From CAMLOF01 sp041913045 (lineage in GTDB: Bacteria; Pseudomonadota; Gammaproteobacteria; Burkholderiales; Burkholderiaceae_C), in the NCBI GenBank assembly GCA_041913045.1, contig JAYSGB010000003.1, positions 1 to 64,000 on the forward strand: a stretch of DNA of 64,000 nucleotides. The letters are read 5' to 3'. Positions 18,541 to 26,941 of the stretch are shown here, piece by piece (position 1 is the stretch's first letter; each line of letters opens with the position of its first letter). A program made the position numbers and the translations under genes. The notes under the pieces are model-generated. The model saw nothing but the letters and a program-made list of their open reading frames with translations, ran no database searches and had not been told where the DNA came from.

Positions 18541-21500
18541 TCAGTGAGTGTCCAGATTTCCAGCAGACTTCATCTTGGCGATGAGGTCGTCAGCACTTGC
18601 GGCGCCAAATGCCTGCTCCAACTGCAACAGAGACTGGTTGTCGAAGACCACCTTCTGGGTCACGTCGCCATTGGCCGTGGCGCTGATGCTCAGCACCGCC
18701 TTGCCGCCCTCTTCGCCGAACGAAAGGTACTGCGACAGCGTTGCCTCGGTCTCCCCTTGCAGCAGGTCACGCAAGTCCAGCGTGTCGCCCTGAGACTTGC
18801 TGAAATCCGCCAGGTGGTCCACAGCTGGCTCGTTCGCTGAACCGGCGTCGTTCAACGACCACTTGAACACGTCAGCACCGCTGCCACCGATGAGGGTGTC
18901 GTTTCCGGCCCCACCGATCAGCGTGTCGTTACCGCCTTCGCCCCAGATCTGGTCGTCGCCAGCGCCGCCGAACAGCACGTCTGGGCCAGATGTTCCATGG
19001 ATGATGTCGTTGCCGCCCAAGACGTCATCGGCGTCCGCCACGGCCACCACATGGATGGTCGTGATGGCCACTTCACTGGTGGCTGTGCCGTCAGACACGG
19101 TCACCTCGACCACACGCGGCGTGGTGCCGGGGTCGGCACTGGTGTTTTCGAACGTGATCGCCTGGATGGCGCTCTGGTAATCGGCAAGCGAAGCAGCACC
19201 AGACAGTGTGATGGTGAATCCATCTGCACTGACGGAATACGAAATGCCGCTGGGCAGATCCCCCACAGCCAGAGCATCATCCGCCTGCGGGTTGGTCAGC
19301 CGGATGGTCGCGCCCGCAAGCTGGGTATCGTCTGCATCGGCGATTGAAACGTGCCCGGCGATGGAAACCGGCGAGTTACCCTCGACGTAAGCCGTGGTGT
19401 AGTTAGCGCCGCTGTCCACCAGTTTGATGTTGTCCAGGTAGGCGCCGTAAGTATTGGAAGTGCCCAACCCCTGGAAGGTGAGCGTGTAAGTTCCGGCCGT
19501 GACGCTGTTGGCGGGAATGTCCACGGTGAAGGTCTTCCAGCCCAAGGTGTCGGCGTTGGTGTAGTCACCTTCGTACACGACATGGCCATTGGCGTCGATC
19601 AAAGTAACGCGCATGCCGCTGTCCGACTCGTGCCCCGGGCGAGGACGGTAGTCGAACGTCAGCGTGGCGTCGGAGCCAGACAACTCGACTTGAGTGGACA
19701 GCTTGACCAAGGTGCTTGATCCATCGGTGGAGTGGGAATCCAGCTCCGCCTTGACGTTTCCATCGGAAGCATCGGCACCCCCTACCCCATTGGCCTGCAC
19801 TTCAAGCCCAGCGCCTTGGGTGGTCCACAGGTTGCCGTGGTCTCCGGCAAACACGCCGCCGCTGTACATGGCCCAAGACTGCCCGACCGGCACCAGGTTC
19901 TCGAAGGACTCCTGCAACAGAACGTTCTGCGTGCCGCTCAGCGAGATGACCGGGGCATCCAGCGGGATGACTGCCACGTTGAAATCGCTGGAAGCTGTAT
20001 CGCCGTCGCTATCCGTCACGTCCACCTTGAACGCCAAATCCAGCGAACCGGCTTCAACCGTGGTGGTGGTAGAAACCGTGGTCTGCGTGCCCGAAATCAG
20101 GAACTTCTCGCCATCGGCGTCGGTGTTCACGATGTCCAGACTCAACAGGCCAAGCCCATTGCTCGGGGCAACCTCGTAAGTCTGCCCGGTGGAGATTTCC
20201 GTTGTGAATGTTTCCGTGCTGCCGTCGGCCAGGTGCAGGATGAAAGTTACCGCAGCGGTGCTGTTGCCCGCGCCGTTGCCAGAGTTCGACTCGACATCAA
20301 AAGTGACTTTCACAGCATCCACAGCCTGGGACTCCGTTGGGTGCGTCGCGCCATTCGCGTCGGCGTCACCCTTCAGGAAGGTAAGCGTCAACGACTCGCC
20401 TTGCGTTACCGCCATGCCACCTGCGCCGCTGCCAGCGCCAATACCGTTGTTGTTGGTGTTGACCGTGGTAGCGGAACCCAGGTTGCCGGTGCTGCTGTCG
20501 TAACCGCTGTTGGCCGTGAACTTGATGTCAGTCTGCGGATCGGCGCCGTTCTTGGCATCGGCGATCTGCTCAGCGTAAATTGCTGCGCTGTTGCCACCGA
20601 TGGAGCCTTTCAGGTCGAGCGTTTCCGTGCTTGTCGTCGTGGTCGTGGCGCCTGTGGCCGCCAGTTCGAACACATAGGAGCCATCGGACTTGACCAGAAC
20701 AGTGAAGAACGTCTGCGTCTGTTCAGCGTCCAGGTAAGCGGTGTAACGCTCACCAACGTACTCGCCATCCACGTACACGTGCTCCGTACCAGATGCCTTG
20801 ATCAAAGACACGTCGGCCTCGTTGAGCAACGCCACTTTGATTCCGTCTTGGACCACCCCGTCAGCCCCTGCCTCGTAGCTCCACTGCTGGGTGTAGCTGC
20901 CGACGACACCATTGATCGTCAGGTCGTTCATCGACGCGATGACCGGCACATCGTCCACGATCTGCACAGAGAGCGTGGCTTGCGCGGTATCACCGTCGGT
21001 GTCCACCAACGCCACGGCGAAATCATCGAACACGCTGTTCTGGCCGTTGTCCGAAAGACCATGCGCCAGAGTGTTGTCGCTCAACGTGTAGGTGTAGGTG
21101 ACAACTCCCGTCCCGGCGTCATACCCCGTGATCGACAACGTACCTTGAGCGGTCGGGACCTGCATGGGAGTGAACACGCCATCCGCAATGACTGCAACGC
21201 CGCCGATGGTCAAGCTGCCCACACCGTCGGGCGCACTGATGGTAAATGTGCCTTCCGCAGTGGTCGAGCCGGAACCGTCGGTGCCGCTGGCCAGATCATC
21301 CTCGTCCACCAAGACATCGCCACCAGAAGAAGCAGCAGTGAGGTCGGTGATACCCACACCCTGGTCGAACTTCACCGTCTCGGAGTCCGAAGCGGATGCG
21401 GTTGCCGCAGTGCCATCCTGCGCCACCGCAGTCGCCGTTACCGTGAAGCCGGTAAGGTTGCTGGGCACAGTCAGGGTCAGGCCCGACACCGTGACCACGC

Positions 21501-24465
21501 CAGTGGCCGGGTCAGTGACGACCGTAGGGCCGGTATAGGCACTGTCGCCACCCACCAGAAGCGTCCAGGTGCTGACGCCATTTTCGGTGCCCACGAACTG
21601 CGCGTCGGACACCAGCACACCTGCAGTCGTCGTCAACGTGAGAGCGACGATCTGTTCGGAGTAATCAACGTCGACCGGCGTGGCGGTAATGTCCACCGTG
21701 TAGGTCGTGACAGCCGTTTCGTAGGAGATCGTGTGCAGCATGTAGTCGCTGGTGGCCACACGGTCGCCGTCGGTGGGTGTAGAGAACTCGATGGCCGCGA
21801 TAGTCTTGCCATCGGGCGCCGTGAAGGTAACGGGCGCATCGATCTCGTCACTGCCACTGGTGATTTCAAGAGTCTCTTCCGAACCGTCGGTATAGCGCAC
21901 GGTATAGACGGCCGTCTCGTTGTGGTCGTTCAGCCACGCAAGTTGGAAGGTGACGCTGGACGCCGGCGCGTCGAGTTCGACCAACAGGGTCTCGCCCTGC
22001 CCGATTTCCATGTCACCCGCATTGCCCGTGGCACCCGCGACGCCAAAGCCATCGGGGCCCCATGACTCGTTGTGGCGGATCGAGATATCCGTCACTTCGC
22101 CGTCCTTGTAGGCGGTGATGGTGAAGCCCGCAGGGTTGCCCACCTTTCCGTCCGGGTTTGACTGCGCGTTGAACAGATCGGCGGCGTAGGCTTGAACTGT
22201 CGTCACCGGCGTGAGCGTCAACTCAACCGTGGGGGTATCGGTCACCGGTACAACGTCGATCACGGCAGTGGCCACGGCCGACACATTGCCACCGTTGTCC
22301 ACGGCCTGGTACGTGAAGGTGAACGTCGAGGTTGGCGTGCTACCGCTCAGGTCGGGCGTGGGCACGAAGGTAAGCACAACTTCGCCATTGACATTGGCCG
22401 CGACCGTGTCACCTGCCGCCACTTCCTCGCCATTCAGGTAAAGCGTGCCATCCAGGTTGGACAGGTCGCCAATGATGAAACCTGTCACGGTGCCATCGCC
22501 ATCCGTGCCTTGGAGCGTCACTTGAATGCCCGTGCTGTCCTCTGGCCCGCTGCCACTCACGTTGGAAGCTACCGGCACCTGATCATCGTCCGCGATGGTC
22601 GTGGTCACGCTGCCGGCATAGGCCACATCCTCGTACTCACCGGCCTGGTCGAAACTGCCGTCCTTCAGCGTCACCGTGAAGGTTTCGCCGTTGTCCGCAA
22701 TGACATCATCCACCACCGCTGCTCTGAACACTTCGCCAATCGCAACCGAGGTCGTGGACGGGGTGTAGTCAGCACTCGTGGTGTTACCGTTGTTGGTAAA
22801 CACCACATCGACATTGCCCGTGATGCCGCTGTCCACAACACCGTTCACCATGGCCACGACTTTGTAGTAGGCCGTTTCGCCCTCCGCAACCTGACTGCCA
22901 TCAATGGCGTTGCCTTCGGCATCCACGGCAATCACTGTCAGCGTAACCGTGTCCACGCTGTCGCCAATGCTCACCGGCTCGCTGTTGTTTTCCACAACCA
23001 GCTGCTCGAAGTTGCCGCCGTTGCCCACTGCGACGATTTCGGCAGTCAGCTCGAAGTTTTCTTCAGCAAACACGTCGCTGTCGGGGTAGCCTTGCAGTGC
23101 CACCGCATCGGGCGGGATCTCCACGCCCCATGCCACGGTCACTTCACCACTGAGTTCGCCTGCCGCCACGGTGAGCGTGACCACTTGGCCGTTGCTCAGC
23201 GTGATCTGGAACTCCTGATCGGCTTCGCCAGTGTTGTTCAGGGTGACGGTGTAGGTCACGGAACCAGCGTCTTCGTCGCCTTCGCCCACCGAAGTCAAGG
23301 CTGCCGTCGTGGTGTCGATTGTGTCGCTGATCTGCGCTGTGGCCGTGGCTTCGCTGAAGTCCACCGCCTCGAAGTTGCCCCCGCTCACGCCCGTCACCGT
23401 TGCGCTCACGCTGCTGGCATCCAGGTGCACGTCGCTGTCCTGGGTGTTGATCACAAGCTTGCCGGTGGTCTCACCCGCCTTGATCAAGATGTCGCCCTGT
23501 GTCGTCTTGATCGTCACGTCCGTCTCGCCAGCCTGGCTCAGCGTGGCCGTGAAAGTGACGCTCGCATCATCTTCAGTCACGTCGCTCACGCTCAGGCTCA
23601 CCGTGGTTGGATCCTTGTCGTCCACCACGGTGATTGAGGTGGACTGGTCAACCGTCAGATCGTCATATTGCCCGCCAGACACGCTGGTGACCGATACGTC
23701 GATCAATTCGTTGCCCTGGACGTAGGCTTCGTCGGCACGCACTTCCAGCCCAACGAAACCAGAGGTTTCACCTGCGGGGATGGTGATGGTCGTTCCGTTG
23801 CTCAGGGTCAGCACCAGACTTGAACCTGTAGGTACCACATCCACTTCCGCCACGATGCCGACCCGGGTGCCCTCAACAACGTCATTGCCGTCGATGTACA
23901 CAAACCCACCGTTTTGGCCGGTCACGGGCTGACCATCTTCACCCAGCAATACGTACCGCAAGGTCACGCTGCCCACAACAGGCTCCGCGGGTGCGTCCAC
24001 GCTGGGCAGGATTTCGTCTGGAATGGCTTGCGACTCAAAGCTGTACTCGTAGGCCAGCGGGTCCACACCTTCCGTCACGCGCAGCAGGCGCACGAAATCG
24101 CTGCCGTCGCCACCGCCTCCGGTGCCGCCACCGGCCGCTGCGGCTTCCAACTCTTCGGTGAGGTCACCGCCGCGCTCAAGCGCCTGGATGACGCTGTCGA
24201 TCGTGCCCGTGGCCACTGCGCTATCTTGTGCTGCAGGGCGCTCGTCGCCCTGTGTCATGTTGTCGTCGACACGGACGTTCTGTTCTGCGGCGATGACGGC
24301 CTTCTGGCCGTCCTGCATGGTCAGCTCCACCGTGGCACCTGCCGCAGTGCGCACCACTTCGCCCTTTTCGATGGCGTCCCCCACCTTGAGCAGACGAATG
24401 GAGCCGTCGGCCCCCACAACAAAAGCCTTACCGGTCAAGGCCGTAACCTTAGCAACCTGTGCCAT
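18541..24465 (-). CDS. LapA-like RTX adhesin 2 (giant, 1974 residues)
   Basis: Large surface adhesin exported by the LapBC/TolC system. The ATG at 24465 (MAQVAKVTALTGKAFVVGAD) follows GGGAGGA; an in-frame ATG 33 bases earlier lies upstream of this ribosome site. Residues 1-125 are a retention module with AAAAG at 108-112, the expected LapG site. A Gly-rich hinge and GSDFVRLLRVTEGVDPLAY are shared with adhesin 1. The middle has Calx-beta/Ig-like domains rich in Asp, Thr and Val, VCBS-like units, and near residues 1500-1670 a region (DSGMRVTLIDANGHVVYEGD) resembling a jelly-roll carbohydrate-binding fold. RTX repeats (GGAGNDTLIGG) and a secretion signal ending KMKSAGNLDTH close it. It is downstream of lapB-lapC-luxR-ORF81. 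Confidence 0.95.
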   Translation of the reverse strand: MAQVAKVTALTGKAFVVGADGSIRLLKVGDAIEKGEVVRTAAGATVELTMQDGQKAVIAAEQNVRVDDNMTQGDERPAAQDSAVATGTIDSVIQALERGGDLTEELEAAAAGGGTGGGGDGSDFVRLLRVTEGVDPLAYEYSFESQAIPDEILPSVDAPAEPVVGSVTLRYVLLGEDGQPVTGQNGGFVYIDGNDVVEGTRVGIVAEVDVVPTGSSLVLTLSNGTTITIPAGETSGFVGLEVRADEAYVQGNELIDVSVTSVSGGQYDDLTVDQSTSITVVDDKDPTTVSLSVSDVTEDDASVTFTATLSQAGETDVTIKTTQGDILIKAGETTGKLVINTQDSDVHLDASSVSATVTGVSGGNFEAVDFSEATATAQISDTIDTTTAALTSVGEGDEDAGSVTYTVTLNNTGEADQEFQITLSNGQVVTLTVAAGELSGEVTVAWGVEIPPDAVALQGYPDSDVFAEENFELTAEIVAVGNGGNFEQLVVENNSEPVSIGDSVDTVTLTVIAVDAEGNAIDGSQVAEGETAYYKVVAMVNGVVDSGITGNVDVVFTNNGNTTSADYTPSTTSVAIGEVFRAAVVDDVIADNGETFTVTLKDGSFDQAGEYEDVAYAGSVTTTIADDDQVPVASNVSGSGPEDSTGIQVTLQGTDGDGTVTGFIIGDLSNLDGTLYLNGEEVAAGDTVAANVNGEVVLTFVPTPDLSGSTPTSTFTFTYQAVDNGGNVSAVATAVIDVVPVTDTPTVELTLTPVTTVQAYAADLFNAQSNPDGKVGNPAGFTITAYKDGEVTDISIRHNESWGPDGFGVAGATGNAGDMEIGQGETLLVELDAPASSVTFQLAWLNDHNETAVYTVRYTDGSEETLEITSGSDEIDAPVTFTAPDGKTIAAIEFSTPTDGDRVATSDYMLHTISYETAVTTYTVDITATPVDVDYSEQIVALTLTTTAGVLVSDAQFVGTENGVSTWTLLVGGDSAYTGPTVVTDPATGVVTVSGLTLTVPSNLTGFTVTATAVAQDGTAATASASDSETVKFDQGVGITDLTAASSGGDVLVDEDDLASGTDGSGSTTAEGTFTISAPDGVGSLTIGGVAVIADGVFTPMQVPTAQGTLSITGYDAGTGVVTYTYTLSDNTLAHGLSDNGQNSVFDDFAVALVDTDGDTAQATLSVQIVDDVPVIASMNDLTINGVVGSYTQQWSYEAGADGVVQDGIKVALLNEADVSLIKASGTEHVYVDGEYVGERYTAYLDAEQTQTFFTVLVKSDGSYVFELAATGATTTTTSTETLDLKGSIGGNSAAIYAEQIADAKNGADPQTDIKFTANSGYDSSTGNLGSATTVNTNNNGIGAGSGAGGMAVTQGESLTLTFLKGDADANGATHPTESQAVDAVKVTFDVESNSGNGAGNSTAAVTFILHLADGSTETFTTEISTGQTYEVAPSNGLGLLSLDIVNTDADGEKFLISGTQTTVSTTTTVEAGSLDLAFKVDVTDSDGDTASSDFNVAVIPLDAPVISLSGTQNVLLQESFENLVPVGQSWAMYSGGVFAGDHGNLWTTQGAGLEVQANGVGGADASDGNVKAELDSHSTDGSSTLVKLSTQVELSGSDATLTFDYRPRPGHESDSGMRVTLIDANGHVVYEGDYTNADTLGWKTFTVDIPANSVTAGTYTLTFQGLGTSNTYGAYLDNIKLVDSGANYTTAYVEGNSPVSIAGHVSIADADDTQLAGATIRLTNPQADDALAVGDLPSGISYSVSADGFTITLSGAASLADYQSAIQAITFENTSADPGTTPRVVEVTVSDGTATSEVAITTIHVVAVADADDVLGGNDIIHGTSGPDVLFGGAGDDQIWGEGGNDTLIGGAGNDTLIGGSGADVFKWSLNDAGSANEPAVDHLADFSKSQGDTLDLRDLLQGETEATLSQYLSFGEEGGKAVLSISATANGDVTQKVVFDNQSLLQLEQAFGAASADDLIAKMKSAGNLDTH

Positions 24466-24490
24466 GCAGTATTCCTCCCAATAAATGGAC

Positions 24491-24521
24491 AAGGCCACAG
24501 GTTATTGAGACCTGTGGCCTT
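24491..24521 (-). promoter_or_regulatory. Perfect 12-bp hairpin in the leader of adhesin 2
   Basis: AAGGCCACAGGT (24491-24502) and ACCTGTGGCCTT (24510-24521) form a perfect stem with a seven-base loop. It ends 26 bases before the adhesin 2 ATG on the minus strand. Downstream bases (GTCCATTTATT) are a weak T-tract. It could be a terminator of the export operon, an attenuator, or a leader structure. Confidence 0.6.
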
Positions 24522-24606
24522 CGCCTATTGGACTGAAGTTGCCTTTGTGTGACCTATGCGCACCCCAAAGCGAAATCGACCGGAAACCAGGCCGAAGAAG
24601 CCCTGC

Positions 24607-24852
24607 TCAAATGAGGCCGGCGTCGCCGTCGTCCAGCAAGCGTAAGCGATTGCTGAGCGTGGCACGGGTTTGCCTGCGCTCCAGCAGCTTGGCCTGCGCG
24701 GCCGGCGGGAAATCGGTGAACTGAATCACGCCCCGGGTGATCAGGATGTCGATGAGATCCTCTGTCACACGCGCCAGCCCCGCGTCGCTTGCAGCAAGTG
24801 CTTGGTGCTCTACCTCAAAAGCTGGCTTGTCTTTGTCTTGATCGCTGCTCAT
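24607..24852 (-). CDS. Small conserved hypothetical protein in the lap operon
   Basis: The ATG at 24852 gives 81 residues, starting MSSDQDKDKPAFEVEHQALA. The longer open frame upstream is antisense/frame-shadow of the luxR gene. The core SDAGLARVTEDLIDILITRG and FTDFPPAAQAKLLERR resemble, from memory, short Burkholderiales proteins often annotated as tryptophan synthase beta-like; that name has no functional meaning here. No signal peptide or membrane helix is seen; it is likely cytoplasmic and helical. It lies 13 bases after the regulator gene and 141 before adhesin 2. Function unknown. Confidence 0.75.
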   Translation of the reverse strand: MSSDQDKDKPAFEVEHQALAASDAGLARVTEDLIDILITRGVIQFTDFPPAAQAKLLERRQTRATLSNRLRLLDDGDAGLI

Positions 24853-24865
24853 GCGGCCTCCCCCT

Positions 24866-25507
24866 TCAACCCGATTGTGTGTTGCTGTGGGACAGGTGAA
24901 GCACCAGCTGCACGCGGTCCCGCACGCCCAGCTTGTCGAACACCGAACCCAGATGCGCCTTGACGGTGCGCTCAGAGATGTGCAGAAGATCGGCAACTTC
25001 CTTGTTGGACTTGCCAGCCGCCACCGCACGCGCGACCTGGGCTTCGCGGTCAGACAAAGCCGACAAATCCACCTCGGGCGGTTGCGCATTGGGGCTGCGT
25101 TCCAGGGCGTCACGGGTAGCTGCCATAAGGCGCTGCACCAGTTCAGGCCCCACCCACAGACCGCCATGAGACACCACCTCGGCCACTTCCCGCATCAACT
25201 CAGGCACCGCGAGCAGGTGGCAATACCCCCTGGCACCAACGTTCAGCGCTCGCAGCCCTTCCGCGTCGTAAGGCACCGAACTCGTAACCACCACGTGGCA
25301 TTTGGGCTCGCGCTTGAGGAGTTCGCCCACTTTGTCTTTCCAGTCGCTGTGGTTGACAGGCACCCAAACGACGTCACCAGGGCGAACCGTTGACTGCAAC
25401 GTACTCCAGTTGCTCCATTGCCCGTCGGGAAAAGCCAGCAGCCAGCGCTCTGAAGGGACGATGGGAGGTTGCGCTGCCGCGCTTGCCAGAAAGTGGTGCT
25501 TGCTCAT
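24866..25507 (-). CDS. LuxR-family transcriptional regulator with a degenerate receiver domain
   Basis: Protein of 213 residues. The C-terminal part (about 145-210) is a LuxR/NarL helix-turn-helix: LSDREAQVARAVAAGKSNKE, then HISERTVKAHLGSVFDKLGV. The N-terminal part (about 20-125) has the layout of a response-regulator receiver (VVVTSSVPYDAEGLRALNVGARGY matches the end of such folds), but the usual phosphoacceptor Asp and acidic pair are not evident, so it is probably phosphorylation-independent. It is 18 bases after lapC and should respond to another cue or to binding partners. Likely control of the adhesin genes is an inference from position. Confidence 0.85.
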   Translation of the reverse strand: MSKHHFLASAAAQPPIVPSERWLLAFPDGQWSNWSTLQSTVRPGDVVWVPVNHSDWKDKVGELLKREPKCHVVVTSSVPYDAEGLRALNVGARGYCHLLAVPELMREVAEVVSHGGLWVGPELVQRLMAATRDALERSPNAQPPEVDLSALSDREAQVARAVAAGKSNKEVADLLHISERTVKAHLGSVFDKLGVRDRVQLVLHLSHSNTQSG

Positions 25508-25525
25508 GGTGTGACAGACGGATGT

Positions 25526-26941
25526 TCAACGCTCCGAGAGGGCATTTGCCTTGGCCCGCAGGACCGGCTTGAGCAGATAAGCCAGCACGGTCTTCTTGCC
25601 GGTGAGGATGTCCACCTGCGCCACCATGCCGGGGATGATCGGCAAGCCTTCGCCCAGGCTGGCCTGGCGCGTACGCAATCTCACAATATAGAAGGCGTTG
25701 CCTTTCTCGTCCACCACAGAGTCAGCGCCAATGTTCTCGACATCAGCCTTGAGGCCACCATAAATGGCGTAGTCGTAGGCGGTGAACTTGACCATGGCCT
25801 CCAGGCCGGGACGCAGGAAGGCAATGTCCTTGGGAGTGATCTGGGCTTCCAGGATCAGCGCGTCGTCCAGCGGAACGATCTCCACCACCTCGCGGCCGGG
25901 CTGCACCACCCCGCCAACGGTGTTGACGAGCAGGCGCTTGACCGTGCCGCGAACGGGCGACTTGATGTCAGCCTTGGCCACCTTGTCTTCCAGCGCACGG
26001 CCGCCTTCGGACAAAGCGGACAAACGGCTCATCGTGTCGGAAAGCTCGGCACTCATCTGGTTGCGCGCGGTGAGTTGCACCTCCTCGATGCGACGCTGAG
26101 CTTCGCTGATGGCCGCCTGCACGCGGGAAATCTGTGCTGCGGCCTGGTCACGGTCCCCACGCAGACGAGAGACCTGCTGATCAAGCCTCAGCACCTCAAC
26201 CTCGGAAACAGCCCCGGTAGCCACCATGGGCCGTGTGGCATTCAGTTCACGCTGCACCAAATCCAGGCCCCGCTCGGCAGACTCCTTGCGTGCGCGCGCC
26301 TCGTTCAGCTCCTGTTGGCGCTGGCTCAACTGGCTTTGGGTGATGGAAATCTGGGCGCTGATCTCTGCCCGGCGCGACTCGTACAGACCACGTTCGTGCG
26401 CCACGATATCGGGCGCATCCTTGAGCAGATCGGCGGGCGGGTTGAACGGGCGCCCCTGCGTCAAGGCCTGCAAGCGCTCGGCCTTCGCCCTCAAAGCCAA
26501 CTGGCTCGCCCGGCTTTCGCCGAGCGAGGAAGCAAAGCGCGTCGGATCGACCCGCAGCAACAATTGCCCGGCATCGACGATCTGACCCTCACGAACCATG
26601 ATGTCTTCGACCACGCCACCGTCCACGCTCTGGATGATCTGCACCTGGCTGGTGGGCACCACCTTGGCCTCGCCTCGGGTGACTTCGTCCACCTCGGCGA
26701 ATGCGGCCCAAATCAACAGCAACACCAGCACCACGCCTGCAATACGCAGCAGACCCCGGGCGCGCAGTGGCTCCTGTTGAAGCTGCGCCCAGTCGGCGTC
26801 TGACGCCCAGTCGAGCGCCTCGCGATCCTCGCCATGGCCGAGCTTTTTGACGATGCCACCAAACAGCTTCTCGCCCACCTTCGCGGCTCCGCGCGTGGCG
26901 TTGCCGATGCGTTCGAAGTCTTTTTCGTTGAGTTCCGACAT
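25526..26941 (-). CDS. lapC: Type I secretion membrane-fusion protein (HlyD family, LapC-like)
   Basis: Periplasmic adaptor linking the ABC exporter to the TolC channel. The protein has about 471 residues; the ATG at 26941 (MSELNEKDF) overlaps the lapB stop as TGATG, and a GTG one codon earlier is an alternative. A cytoplasmic tail is followed by one membrane helix (about 66-86, LLRIAGVVLVLLLIWAAF). Lipoyl-like halves are at EAKVVPTSQVQIIQSVDGG and SPVRGTVKRLLVNTVGG, with a long coiled coil between them (SQLSQRQQELNEARARKESA). The C-terminal beta domain ends with GMVAQVDILTGKKTVLAYLL, the usual HlyD end. Confidence 0.94.
   Translation of the reverse strand: MSELNEKDFERIGNATRGAAKVGEKLFGGIVKKLGHGEDREALDWASDADWAQLQQEPLRARGLLRIAGVVLVLLLIWAAFAEVDEVTRGEAKVVPTSQVQIIQSVDGGVVEDIMVREGQIVDAGQLLLRVDPTRFASSLGESRASQLALRAKAERLQALTQGRPFNPPADLLKDAPDIVAHERGLYESRRAEISAQISITQSQLSQRQQELNEARARKESAERGLDLVQRELNATRPMVATGAVSEVEVLRLDQQVSRLRGDRDQAAAQISRVQAAISEAQRRIEEVQLTARNQMSAELSDTMSRLSALSEGGRALEDKVAKADIKSPVRGTVKRLLVNTVGGVVQPGREVVEIVPLDDALILEAQITPKDIAFLRPGLEAMVKFTAYDYAIYGGLKADVENIGADSVVDEKGNAFYIVRLRTRQASLGEGLPIIPGMVAQVDILTGKKTVLAYLLKPVLRAKANALSER

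Noticed and set aside
19732..22065. 777-residue open frame on the plus strand opposite adhesin 2, and others nearby (22192-23637)
   Set aside because: It is antisense to a coherent adhesin with retention module, RTX repeats and secretion signal. High-GC third positions keep the antisense frame open; composition (His/Arg/Val-rich) matches no family.
24607..25167. 186-residue frame including the small lap operon protein
   Set aside because: The first 105 residues are an out-of-frame reading of the luxR gene; only the part from the ATG at 24852 is convincing.
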